Below are positions 24,634 to 33,567 of a stretch of 64,000 nucleotides of DNA, in pieces (the stretch's first letter is position 1; each line of letters begins with the position of its first letter). A program made the translations under genes and the position numbers. Location: NCBI GenBank assembly GCA_007132465.1, contig SLOP01000005.1:22115-86114 (forward strand), in the 5' to 3' direction. Source of the stretch: Candidatus Izemoplasma sp. Lineage in GTDB: Bacteria > Bacillota_I > Bacilli_A > Izemoplasmatales > Izemoplasmataceae. Under the pieces are notes generated by a model. It was given only the letters and a program-made list of their open reading frames with translations, searched no databases and was not told the origin of the DNA.

Positions 24634-27600
24634 ATGGAAAAAGCATTCGCCAACTTGTTGGATAATTTGTCCCTTTCGGACCTGAAAGAGACCATCTCGG
24701 GCAAACTGATCGAAGTGATCGTCGATGAGGACCGTCGCGAATGGTTTTTTAATATGGAGTTTGCCTCGCCCCTCAAGGTTGAGGATTTTTCGCGTTTTGA
24801 AACCGCGTTACGGAAAATGCCCGACCGCGCCGCGTGCGACCGGGTGGATTATGAAATCAGTTACGCCGATGCCCATACCGACGAGTTGGTTGGCTATTAC
24901 CGCCATGCGCTTAAGACGCTCGTCGCGGCGCGTCCACGTTTCAGCGCCCTGCAAAATTATGAGGTGACGGCCGACAAGGGTAAACTCATTCTCAGTTGCC
25001 CCAAAGATGGAACGTACGTTGAAACGATGGTTCCCGAGGTGACCTCGCGTTTGCTAAAAATCGGATTTGATGTTGATGTGAGCGTTCGCTATTGTGAAGA
25101 AGCGCCCTCGATTAGCGAGCGTATTGAAAAAGTTGATCGCGAAGAACTTCAAGAAGCGGAACGTGATCGTAAGCACAATGGCGAGGCCCGGTTCATTGGA
25201 TACAAGGACCGCGCCGTGAAGAAAATCATGCACACCATTGACGATGTGCCCATCGACGAAGCCGCCCTCGCCGAGTATAAATCGATGCACCACCACGCCA
25301 GCTTTTCACTCGAAGCCACGGTGATGAGCGTCGATGAGCGTCGACTGAATCCCCGCACCACGTTGTTTTCGTTTGTGTTGAGCAACGAGAAAGATTCGAT
25401 TTATGTTAAGAAGTTTGTTCGTGATAAAGACGAACTGACCTTTTTACGGGGCACCGAAGCTCACACGGTTATGCGCGTTGAAGGCACCGCTCAATACGAC
25501 CAATACGTCGGTGAAGTGGTCATCACCGCCGTCACCATTGAACGCACCAACAAACCCGCACCGCGTGAGATACGTCAAGATGACGCCGAAACGAAACGCG
25601 TTGAACTTCATCTGCACTCGAAAATGTCAACGCTTGACGGCATTGACGCGATTGAAGATTATGTTGCCACCGCCGTGCGGTTCCGCCACCCGGCCATCGC
25701 CCTCACTGATCACAACGGCGTGCAGGCGTTTCCCGACTTTTTCCGCGCCGTCAAAAACAAACCAATCAAACCCATCTACGGTGCCGAACTGAGCGTCATC
25801 GATGAAGCCGACGTGCTCATTGCGTGGGGCGAAGCCGACACAACATTGCGCGACGCAACATACACCGTGTTTGACATTGAGACAACGTCGCTGTCGGTCG
25901 ATGCCGGTAAAATCATCGAAATATCCGCCGTGAAGCTGCACGACCACCAAGTCGTCGATCGCTTTCATGCGTTGGTCAATCCGGGTGTGGACTTGCCGGC
26001 GTTCACCAAAAAACTGACCGGCATCACGCAAACCGACGTCGATCGAGCTGAATCGATTGATGCGGTGTTACCGCAGTTCCACACGTTTTTTAACGGCACC
26101 ATCCTCGTCGCTCACAACGCGCGTTTTGACATGGCGCACATCATCCACACCATGCATCAACTTGATTTGCGCATCGACGATTTTCCCGTTATCGACACGT
26201 TGCAGATTGCGCGACAGCTGTATGCCGATTCACTCAAACGTTTTAACTTAAAAGCCGTTGCTAAGCACTTCAAGGTCGAACTAGCACGTCACCATCGTGC
26301 CGAGGATGATACCGAAGCCACAGCGAACGTTTTCAAAGCGATGTTGACAAGAATTGACGAGCTTGGTTTTCGCACCTTTGCCGAACTTAAAGCGGCGCAT
26401 AAACACCGCCATGACATCGACATCTATAAAAACGCCATGCCTTTCCACGTGACGGTGCTCGTGCAAAACCAAACTGGTCTGAAAAACTTGTATCGTCTGG
26501 TGACGTTGGCGAACACGGATTATTATGAGAAAGAAGCGCGCGTGCCCAAAACGGTGCTCGATAAACATCGTGAAGGTTTGCTCATCGGCAGCGGCTGCAT
26601 GAACAGCCGTCTGTTTGACACGGCGCTAAACCGAAGCGAAGCGGACCTTGAAGCGGCAGCGGCGCCGTATGACTTCTTGGAAGTACAACCGTTTGAAGAC
26701 TACATGCACCTAGGCAAAGACATCGACGACATCGATACCGTGATTGTTAACACGTTGAAGAAGATTGTTCGCATCGGCGACAAACTGGCCATTCCGGTCG
26801 TCGCCACAAGCGATGCCCATCATATCGAGAAGCACGGTGTGAACTACCGTGACATCTACATTCAAACGCCGGTCGTGGGCGGCGGGTACCACACGTTGGA
26901 AAAATACGATAAGATTCCCAGTCAGTATTTCCGCACAACCAAGGAAATGCTTGAAAGCTTCCCGTTTTTAGACGACGCAAAACGCGAGGAAATCGTCGTC
27001 AAGAACCCCCGTGCCATTGCCGATACCATCGACGTTGTCGAACCGTTTAAAAAGGCGCTCTATGCGCCGACCGATGATTTTTTAGCACAACAGCACGGCG
27101 TGCCGTCAATCGAGAAGACGATGCGTGAAATGGTCAACAAACGGGCTCATGCCATCTACGGCGATCCGCTTCCCGCGCTTGTGAAAGACCGCCTTGATAA
27201 GGAAATGCGAAGCATCACGGAAAACAAGTTCTCAACCGTCTACTATATCTCCCACCTGTTGGTGAAAAAATCCATCGACAGTGGCTACCTTGTCGGATCT
27301 CGCGGCAGCGTCGGGTCGAGTTTCGTCGCGACGTTGATGGAAATCACAGAAGTCAACCCCTTGCCACCGCATTACGTGTGCTCAAAATGTGCCTTCACAA
27401 GCTTTAAAATGACCGGCGAAGCGAAGAAACACTACGGCGTTCACGAACAAGAACGCGCCCTTCAGCTTGAACTTGATCGTGTTGCCAGTGGGTTTGATCT
27501 TAAACCGATGCCGTGTCCGGCTTGTGGGCATGACCTCAGCAAAGATGGCCATGACATTCCCTTTGAGACGTTTTTGGGTTTCAAGGGCGATAAAGTGCCG

Positions 27601-29082
27601 GACATTGACTTGAACTTTTCAGGCGACTACCAACCGATAGTGCATGAATACATTCGAGAGCTGTTTGGTAAAAACCATGCTTTCCGAGCTGGCACCATTT
27701 CAACAGTGGCCGACAAGACGGCTTTCGGGTATGTGAAAGGCTATGTAGAGAAGAAAAATTTAACGTTACGCAAAGCCGAGATAGATCGTCGCGCCAAGGT
27801 GATTGCTGGTGTGAAACGATCCACTGGACAACACCCTGGCGGCATTGTCGTGGTGCCGGACTACAAAGACATTCACGATGTCACCCCGGTGCAATACCCG
27901 GCCGACGACACGACGGCAAAATGGAAAACCACGCATTTCGACTACCATGCATTCGAAGACAACTTATTCAAACTCGATGTGCTCGGCCATGACGATCCGA
28001 CGATGATTCGCTACCTGATGGATTACGTGAAACACGATCCCATCAGCTTCCCCTTCAAGGAAGCCAGGGACATCCCGCTCGACGATCCGAAGGTGTATGC
28101 CCTCTTGTCAGGCACCGAGGTCATCGGCTTGAAACCCGAAGACATCAACAGCCCCGTCGCCAGTTACGGTGTGCCAGAGATGGGCACGTCGTTTGTTCGG
28201 CAAATGCTCAAAGCGGCACGACCCAACACCTTTGCCGATATCGTCAAAGTCTCCGGACTGAGCCACGGCACCGACGTGTGGTTAAACAACGCCGAAACCC
28301 TCGTCACAGGTAAGAACGTCAAGTTCGGAAAAATCCCGTTTAAAGAGGTTATCGGGTGTCGAGACGACATCATGGTTTACCTCATTCAAAACGGCTTGAA
28401 AAGCGAAGTGGCCTTTGAAATCAGTGAGTTTATCCGCAAAGGCAAAGCCGCCAAAGACCCCGACACATGGGAAGGCTACAAGATGGTGATGCGCGAGCAT
28501 AACATTCCCGAATGGTACATTTGGTCAGCGGGTCAAATCAAGTACATGTTCCCCAAAGCGCATGCGACCGCCTACGTCATGATGGCGCTTCGCATCGCGT
28601 GGTTTAAGGTCCACCGACCCATCTATTTTTACTCGGCCTACTTCTCCAAGCGAGCCCGTGATTTCGACCTCGTGGCGATGCAGGGCGGCGAATACACGAT
28701 TGAGCGACGGATGAACGAAATCGACGACAAAGGCAACGCCGCCACAGATGTTGAGAAGCGGTTATACACGGTGCTTGAAGTCGCCCTAGAGATGGTGAAG
28801 CGCGGCTTTGCGTTCAAACCGATAGACATCTTACGCAGCGAAGCAAGAGATCATGTCATCACCGATCATAACAGCGCATTGCGAATGCCGTTTGTGGCGC
28901 TTGATGGGCTCGGGCTCAAAGTGGCCGAATCGATTGTCAACGCGCGTGATGAGAAGATGTTTACCTCACGCGAAGACGTGCGTGAACGCACCGTGCTTTC
29001 CTCGACCCTGTTCGACAAGCTCGAAGCGCTAGGGGCGTTTGGAGATTTGCCCGAATCGGGGCAAATGACGCTCGAATTATGA
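24634..29082 (+). CDS. polC: DNA polymerase III alpha subunit, Gram-positive PolC type
   Basis: The main replicative polymerase; 1482 residues, near the Bacillus length. Domains in order: N-terminal region, OB fold (~230-315), PHP domain beginning at VELHLHSKMSTLDGID (~323), into which the DEDDh proofreading exonuclease is inserted (VFDIETTSLS ~410; VAHNARFDMAHI; HHRAEDDTEA), the rest of PHP (SDAHHI), a zinc site (CSKC...CPACGH), and the polymerase core with PDIDLNFSGDY near 990. Exonuclease inside PHP is diagnostic of PolC as opposed to DnaE. It appears monocistronic, preceded by an extended -10 and GGAGTGA. Confidence 0.97.
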   Translation: MEKAFANLLDNLSLSDLKETISGKLIEVIVDEDRREWFFNMEFASPLKVEDFSRFETALRKMPDRAACDRVDYEISYADAHTDELVGYYRHALKTLVAARPRFSALQNYEVTADKGKLILSCPKDGTYVETMVPEVTSRLLKIGFDVDVSVRYCEEAPSISERIEKVDREELQEAERDRKHNGEARFIGYKDRAVKKIMHTIDDVPIDEAALAEYKSMHHHASFSLEATVMSVDERRLNPRTTLFSFVLSNEKDSIYVKKFVRDKDELTFLRGTEAHTVMRVEGTAQYDQYVGEVVITAVTIERTNKPAPREIRQDDAETKRVELHLHSKMSTLDGIDAIEDYVATAVRFRHPAIALTDHNGVQAFPDFFRAVKNKPIKPIYGAELSVIDEADVLIAWGEADTTLRDATYTVFDIETTSLSVDAGKIIEISAVKLHDHQVVDRFHALVNPGVDLPAFTKKLTGITQTDVDRAESIDAVLPQFHTFFNGTILVAHNARFDMAHIIHTMHQLDLRIDDFPVIDTLQIARQLYADSLKRFNLKAVAKHFKVELARHHRAEDDTEATANVFKAMLTRIDELGFRTFAELKAAHKHRHDIDIYKNAMPFHVTVLVQNQTGLKNLYRLVTLANTDYYEKEARVPKTVLDKHREGLLIGSGCMNSRLFDTALNRSEADLEAAAAPYDFLEVQPFEDYMHLGKDIDDIDTVIVNTLKKIVRIGDKLAIPVVATSDAHHIEKHGVNYRDIYIQTPVVGGGYHTLEKYDKIPSQYFRTTKEMLESFPFLDDAKREEIVVKNPRAIADTIDVVEPFKKALYAPTDDFLAQQHGVPSIEKTMREMVNKRAHAIYGDPLPALVKDRLDKEMRSITENKFSTVYYISHLLVKKSIDSGYLVGSRGSVGSSFVATLMEITEVNPLPPHYVCSKCAFTSFKMTGEAKKHYGVHEQERALQLELDRVASGFDLKPMPCPACGHDLSKDGHDIPFETFLGFKGDKVPDIDLNFSGDYQPIVHEYIRELFGKNHAFRAGTISTVADKTAFGYVKGYVEKKNLTLRKAEIDRRAKVIAGVKRSTGQHPGGIVVVPDYKDIHDVTPVQYPADDTTAKWKTTHFDYHAFEDNLFKLDVLGHDDPTMIRYLMDYVKHDPISFPFKEARDIPLDDPKVYALLSGTEVIGLKPEDINSPVASYGVPEMGTSFVRQMLKAARPNTFADIVKVSGLSHGTDVWLNNAETLVTGKNVKFGKIPFKEVIGCRDDIMVYLIQNGLKSEVAFEISEFIRKGKAAKDPDTWEGYKMVMREHNIPEWYIWSAGQIKYMFPKAHATAYVMMALRIAWFKVHRPIYFYSAYFSKRARDFDLVAMQGGEYTIERRMNEIDDKGNAATDVEKRLYTVLEVALEMVKRGFAFKPIDILRSEARDHVITDHNSALRMPFVALDGLGLKVAESIVNARDEKMFTSREDVRERTVLSSTLFDKLEALGAFGDLPESGQMTLEL

Positions 29083-29100
29083 CGCAAGACGCACTATATT

Positions 29101-29109
29101 TGATATAAT
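29101..29109 (+). promoter_or_regulatory. Extended -10 promoter of the Bax-inhibitor-like gene
   Basis: TGATATAAT at 29101-29109, 19 bp after the polC stop, followed by AAAGGAGTGG and the ATG at 29143. Confidence 0.6.
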
Positions 29110-29142
29110 GCTTGATGAGAGAACAATCAAAGGAGTGGTACC

Positions 29143-29901
29143 ATGAGAATGAGAAGAATGGGCATGCGCAGCATGAACCCGGTGTTTCGCAACGCAAGAC
29201 AACACGAGGGCGTCGCAAGCGAACACACGGCGACGTATGCCGGCGTGATTTCAAAGAGCGCGTTGTTGCTTGGGTTGATGGTGTTTTTCGGTGGGTTGAG
29301 CATGTCGCGCCTTATTGGGCAAGCAGAACTTCCCCCAGGTGGCGTGGGCATGTTGATTGCGGCACCAATCATCGCGTTGATTTGCGTGATTGTCGCGTCA
29401 ACCAGTTTACGGTTGGCCCCAACGTTCACCATCGTTTACGCGATTGCTCAAGGCACGTTTTTGGGCGTGATCAGCGGATTTTATGAAATTGTGTTCGGCG
29501 ATCACATCGTCGTCACCGCCTTGCTTGCGACCGTGGCAGTGTTTGCGTCGATGCTGACGCTTTACGCCACCGGTCTCGTCCGCGTGGGGAACATGATGAG
29601 AAAAGTGCTCTTCACGGCGCTGCTCGGGTTGCTCTTTACGTCGCTGCTGTTGATGATGTTGAGTCTTTTTGGCGCGTTCAGCTATCAGGAAAACCTCGGC
29701 TTGATTTTCATCATCTGCATCGTTGCCATCATCGTCGCAACCTTGTTCTTGCTTGTTGACTTCGACAACATTCAACGGGCTGTTGAGGGCGGCGCCGACA
29801 AACGCGCCGAGTGGGTGCTTTCGCTTGGTTTGCTGGTGACCCTTGTGTGGCTCTACATTGAGCTGCTTCGCTTCATCGCTATTGTAAGACAACGCCGATG
29901 A
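29143..29901 (+). CDS. Bax inhibitor-1/YccA-family membrane protein
   Basis: A 252-residue polytopic membrane protein with seven hydrophobic segments and a Met/Arg-rich N-terminus containing NPVFRNAR, as in the bacterial Bax-inhibitor-1-like (UPF0005) group. The final helices carry LFLLVDFDNIQ and the C-terminal WVLSLGLLVTLVWLYIELLRF, typical of the family. Bacillus YetJ of this family is a pH-sensitive calcium leak channel; function here is by analogy only. It has its own promoter and terminator. Confidence 0.85.
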   Translation: MRMRRMGMRSMNPVFRNARQHEGVASEHTATYAGVISKSALLLGLMVFFGGLSMSRLIGQAELPPGGVGMLIAAPIIALICVIVASTSLRLAPTFTIVYAIAQGTFLGVISGFYEIVFGDHIVVTALLATVAVFASMLTLYATGLVRVGNMMRKVLFTALLGLLFTSLLLMMLSLFGAFSYQENLGLIFIICIVAIIVATLFLLVDFDNIQRAVEGGADKRAEWVLSLGLLVTLVWLYIELLRFIAIVRQRR

Positions 29902-29928
29902 AACACGCGCCTTAGGTGCGTGTTTTTT
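29902..29928 (+). terminator. Terminator after the Bax-inhibitor-like gene
   Basis: ACACGC...GCGTGT hairpin with a CTTAG-containing loop followed by six T. Confidence 0.85.
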
Positions 29929-29951
29929 ACGAATATGATAGGAGGCTAATG

Positions 29952-31706
29952 ATGAAAACATGGAACTTAGACGCCCTGTTTACAGGCTATGAAACCACAG
30001 CGTATCAAAACACGGTAAACACCGTGGAACACTTGATTCAAGAAGCCGACGCGTTCGCGAACTCGCTCGATAAACCGGGTGATGAGGCTGCGAGGTTGAC
30101 ACGCTATGTCGAGTTAGCGTCAACGCTGAGGAAAAACGTGTTGAAAGCATTTGCGTACGTGAACTTACGTCTCGCCACCGACGCGCAAGACGATGCGTCA
30201 CTCGCGCAAATGAACCGGATGCAAGCACTCTCGAGCCGCACCACGAACTTTAGCACCAAGGTGTCAAAGTGGATTCCCACGATTGACAACCTGTCGTCGC
30301 TAATCGACAGCCACGACACCTTGAAAGCACATCGCTTTCATTTTGAAAGCATCAACGAGCGTGCGAAACATGTGCTTTCTGACAAGGAAGAAGCCATCAT
30401 CGCAAAAATGAGCCAAACCGGCTCAAGCGCCTGGGGGCGTCTGCAAGGTCTTTTGACGAGCATCCTCAAGGTTGATTATGAGGGAAAGACCATCACCTTA
30501 CCGGCGGTACGAAACAAAGCGCACAGCCGAGACAAAGATGTTCGGAAAAAAGCCTATGAGGCGGAAATCAAGGCGTATGAAAAAGTTGAACACGCGGTGG
30601 CTGCCGCCCTGAACAGCATTAAGGGTGAAGTCAATGAGATTGCCTCGTTGCGCGGCTTTGACACCCCCCTCGATGAAGCCGTATACAACTCGCGCCTGAA
30701 GCGTGAAACCTTGGATGCACTGATTGGTGCGATGCAAAAACACGCACCGACATTGCGCACATACTTGAGACGGAAAGCAACGCTGCTCGGGCATGAAAAA
30801 GGCTTGCCCTGGTATGATTTGTTTGCGCCTATCGGCCGCAGCGAGCGTGAGTTTAGTCCGAAAGAAGCCACCGATTATGTGGTGAAGAACTTCCAATCGT
30901 TTGGCGATGACCTTGCTAACTTGGCTCAACGTGCTTACGATGAGGATTGGATAGATTGGACACCGCGCGAAGGCAAACGGGGTGGGGCGTTTTGCTCGAA
31001 CTTGCATCCGATTAAACAAAGCCGAATCCTCCTGAATTTTGACGGCAGTTTCTCCAATGTCATCACGCTTGCGCATGAACTCGGCCACGCGTATCACGGT
31101 GACCGCATCTTCAGCGAGTCTATTTTAAACGCCAGCTACACGATGCCGGTGGCCGAGACCGCCTCGACACTGTGTGAAACGATTGTGAAAAAGGCGGCGT
31201 TGCGCGATTCCAAAGACGAAGAAGCGCTCTTCATCCTTGAGCAATCCCTGATGGGCACCACGCAAGTCATCATCGATATTCTCTCAAGGTATAGCTTCGA
31301 ACAAAACGTCTTTGAAGCACGCAAAGCATCAACGATGAGTCCGACGCAACTCAAGAACATGATGATTAAGGCACAAAAAGAAGCCTACGGTGACGCGCTG
31401 GACCCCGAGGTGTTGCATCCGTACATGTGGATTAACAAAGGCCATTATTACAGCGGCAGTTTGAGTTACTACAACTTCCCTTATGCGTTTGGCTTGTTGT
31501 TTGCAAAAGGCATTTACGCGGCGTTTGAAAAACGAGGGCAATCCTTCGCCACTGACATTGACACGTTGCTTCGGATGACCGGGCAGATGAAGGTTGAAGA
31601 CGTCGCCTCACTCGTCGGCATCGACGTGAGCGACCCGGCGTTTTGGGACGCCTCGTTTAAGGTCATTGAAGAAGAAGTGGATCGTTTCCTCGCCTTGACC
31701 GAATAA
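29952..31706 (+). CDS. pepF: Oligoendopeptidase F (M3 family)
   Basis: A 584-residue cytoplasmic zinc metallopeptidase that cleaves oligopeptides of roughly 7-17 residues in relatives. The zinc motif HELGHAYHG (HExxH) is near residue 378, with the downstream glutamate ligand in PVAETASTLCE. The all-alpha N-terminal half contains RTTNFSTKVSKWIP. Two adjacent ATG codons follow ATAGGAGG; 29952 has the better spacing and gives MKTWNLDALF, the family N-terminus. It could work in sequence with the M42 and M20 peptidases encoded earlier. Confidence 0.95.
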   Translation: MKTWNLDALFTGYETTAYQNTVNTVEHLIQEADAFANSLDKPGDEAARLTRYVELASTLRKNVLKAFAYVNLRLATDAQDDASLAQMNRMQALSSRTTNFSTKVSKWIPTIDNLSSLIDSHDTLKAHRFHFESINERAKHVLSDKEEAIIAKMSQTGSSAWGRLQGLLTSILKVDYEGKTITLPAVRNKAHSRDKDVRKKAYEAEIKAYEKVEHAVAAALNSIKGEVNEIASLRGFDTPLDEAVYNSRLKRETLDALIGAMQKHAPTLRTYLRRKATLLGHEKGLPWYDLFAPIGRSEREFSPKEATDYVVKNFQSFGDDLANLAQRAYDEDWIDWTPREGKRGGAFCSNLHPIKQSRILLNFDGSFSNVITLAHELGHAYHGDRIFSESILNASYTMPVAETASTLCETIVKKAALRDSKDEEALFILEQSLMGTTQVIIDILSRYSFEQNVFEARKASTMSPTQLKNMMIKAQKEAYGDALDPEVLHPYMWINKGHYYSGSLSYYNFPYAFGLLFAKGIYAAFEKRGQSFATDIDTLLRMTGQMKVEDVASLVGIDVSDPAFWDASFKVIEEEVDRFLALTE

Positions 31707-31727
31707 AGAAGACAGACGGGTTGATTG

Positions 31728-31755
31728 AGCCGGCGCATTGGCGCCGGCTTTTTTG
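31728..31755 (+). terminator. Terminator after pepF
   Basis: AGCCGGCGC (31728-31736) pairs perfectly with GCGCCGGCT (31741-31749) around ATTG, followed by six T. Confidence 0.95.
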
Positions 31756-31812
31756 TAGCACGTACGCAATTTCTAGTAACTCGTGGGGGGATGTGGTCGT
31801 TCCTACAGGGTT

Positions 31813-31834
31813 TGATATACTGATGGTGCACCAT
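31813..31834 (+). promoter_or_regulatory. Extended -10 promoter with a 12-bp palindrome at the start site
   Basis: TGATATACT (31813-31821) is followed at once by the perfect palindrome ATGGTGCACCAT (31823-31834), placed where transcription should start. It may be an operator. It precedes the frameshifted membrane protein gene. Confidence 0.45.
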
Positions 31835-31853
31835 ACAGCAAAAGGGGATTGAA

Positions 31854-32244
31854 ATGCATAAACGATTACGTCAATGGGATTTTCCTCTCTTTATTACAAC
31901 GGTAATACTGCTTGTGGCGGCTCTTTTGTGGCTGATGGAACCGTTGTTCTTTTTATTCTTGCTTGCCTACGTGACGTTTCATGGCGCTTGCTTCGCATCG
32001 GGCGAGTTCAAAACATTATCTGGCTGCGTTTTTTCCGACCGGCGTTGCGGTCGGTGGGTTGAGCGCCTATCTGCTGGATGGCTTATTTGCCGCCTTACGC
32101 GGCAGCACCATGACACTTATGTTTACCTTGCTCGCCATTGCGCTTGTGATGTTTGTGCTTTTCAGCGCCAGTCTCAGCGTGGTATTAGATCGCCTCACGG
32201 TGTCAGTGAAAGCCAAAAACCACCTCATCTCCAAGCGTGATTAA
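31854..32244 (+). pseudogene. Small membrane protein of unknown family, interrupted by a frameshift
   Basis: The gene begins at an ATG after AAAGGGG. The first ~43 codons encode two hydrophobic stretches (ITTVILLVAALLWLM, FLFLLAYVTF), then that frame turns into Cys/Arg-rich sequence unlike a protein and ends at 32240. A different frame (+1) opens at 31975 and encodes two more hydrophobic stretches (FFPTGVAVGGLSAYLLDGLF; LMFTLLAIALVMFVLFSASL) and a basic tail ending in TAA at 32244. Removing one base near 31980 joins VTF to MALASH and gives a ~130-residue protein with about four membrane segments. It could be a pseudogene, an assembly error, or less likely two genes. No family was recognised. 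Confidence 0.6.
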
Positions 32245-32258
32245 CCGTGCTTCAGGGC

Positions 32259-32287
32259 TTGCATTATGCCCGTAAATTGCGTATAAT
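32259..32287 (+). promoter_or_regulatory. Promoter of pheST
   Basis: TTGCAT (32259-32264) and TATAAT (32282-32287) with a 17-bp spacer, directly before the T-box leader. Confidence 0.85.
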
Positions 32288-32293
32288 AACCGT

Positions 32294-32501
32294 AACATGG
32301 TGAACGGAGCCACGCGCATGCGAACACGTTTCCAAAGAGAGAGGCGGATGCTGAGATCGCCTTGAAACGAACGTGTGCGTTTCACTTCGGGAGTGGTGTT
32401 AATCGCACCCGTGTTGCCGCGTTAAGGCATGAAAGTGCCGGCCTAGGCCGGAATCAAGGTGGTACCGCGGCAATGCCGTCCTTACATAAGGACGTTTTTT
32501 T
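32294..32501 (+). promoter_or_regulatory. T-box leader (tRNA-Phe sensing) of pheST
   Basis: T-box core AAGGTGGTACCGCGG at 32456-32470. The Phe specifier TTC is at 32381-32383 followed by ACT, the same context as in the tyrS leader. A stem III-like GTGCCGGCC/GGCCGG hairpin precedes the core. The terminator pairs CGTCCTT (32477-32483) with AAGGACG (32488-32494), followed by seven T. Confidence 0.93.
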
Positions 32502-32520
32502 ATTTGAAGGAGGACGATCA

Positions 32521-33567
32521 ATGGACATTCAATCAACCATCAAGAAACTTGAGCGTGAACTCAATGAAGCGCTTGTGTCAGTCGACAAAATTGAGGCGTT
32601 GCAAGACGTGAAAGCGGCTTTTGTCGGTAAAAAAAGCGAACTGAGTGGCTTGATGCGGCACATGAAAGACATTCCTAACGAAGAAAAGCCGGCCTTTGGT
32701 CAAACCATCAACGCTGCGAAACAACGGTTCAACACGATGATTGAATCACGAAAAAAAGCGATTCAAGCTAAGCGTCTCGCGCGGAAACTTGAACAAGAAA
32801 AAATCGACGTGACGCTGCCAGCGCCCGATTTTACGCGAGGCGCACAGCACGTGCTCACCCGCATCACCGAATCGCTTGAGGATCTATTTATCGGCATGGG
32901 CTATCTTGTGAAAGAAGGACCGGAAATTGAAACCGACGAACTGAATTTTGAAAAACTAAACTTGCCGAAAGATCACCCCGCGCGTGACATGCAAGACAGT
33001 TTTTACATCAGCGATGAAACGTTGCTTAGAACCCACACATCACCCGTTCAAGTGCGCACGATGCTTGAGTACGGCGGCACCAAACCGGTGAAAATTATTT
33101 GTCCGGGAACGGTGTATCGACGCGATGATGATGACGCGACACACAGCCATCAGTTCATGCAAGTTGAAGGGCTGGTTGTGGACAAAGACACGACGTTATC
33201 GGATCTTAAAGGAACGTTATTAGCCTTAGCGCGGCACCTGTTTGGCGAAGACCGTAAGATTCGTTTGCGGCCCTCGTATTTCCCTTTTACCGAGCCGTCG
33301 TTTGAAGTCGATGTGACCTGCGCTGGTTGCGATGGCGCCGGTTGCGCAACCTGCAAGCAGACAGGCTACATTGAAATCCTTGGGGCCGGCATGGTTCACA
33401 ACAACGTGCTTGAGGCCGCCGGCTACGATTCAACTCAATACCAAGGCTTTGCCTTCGGGGTTGGGGTCGAGCGGTTGGCGATGCTCAAATACGGCATCGA
33501 TGACATCCGGCATTTTTACACAAACGACGTCCGCTTTTTGTCGCAGTTTAAGGGGGAATTGTCATGA
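32521..33567 (+). CDS. pheS: Phenylalanyl-tRNA synthetase alpha subunit
   Basis: Catalytic subunit (348 residues) of the alpha2-beta2 PheRS. An N-terminal coiled coil that grips tRNA-Phe (residues ~1-85) is followed by the class II core: [18 protein letters not shown], motif 2 region [12 protein letters not shown] and [20 protein letters not shown], and motif 3 [22 protein letters not shown]. The ATG at 32521 has GAAGGAGG and gives the usual N-terminus; in-frame upstream codons lie in the leader. The stop overlaps pheT by 4 bp. Confidence 0.97.
   Translation: MDIQSTIKKLERELNEALVSVDKIEALQDVKAAFVGKKSELSGLMRHMKDIPNEEKPAFGQTINAAKQRFNTMIESRKKAIQAKRLARKLEQEKIDVTLPAPDFTRGAQHVLTRITESLEDLFIGMGYLVKEGPEIETDELNFEKLNLPKDHPARDMQDSFYISDETLLRTHTSPVQVRTMLEYGGTKPVKIICPGTVYRRDDDDATHSHQFMQVEGLVVDKDTTLSDLKGTLLALARHLFGEDRKIRLRPSYFPFTEPSFEVDVTCAGCDGAGCATCKQTGYIEILGAGMVHNNVLEAAGYDSTQYQGFAFGVGVERLAMLKYGIDDIRHFYTNDVRFLSQFKGELS

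Noticed and set aside
31854..32240. Reading the 128-codon frame as one intact protein
   Set aside because: After about 43 codons the composition changes to Cys/Arg-rich sequence, while the hydrophobic pattern continues in another frame; a frameshift is the simpler explanation.
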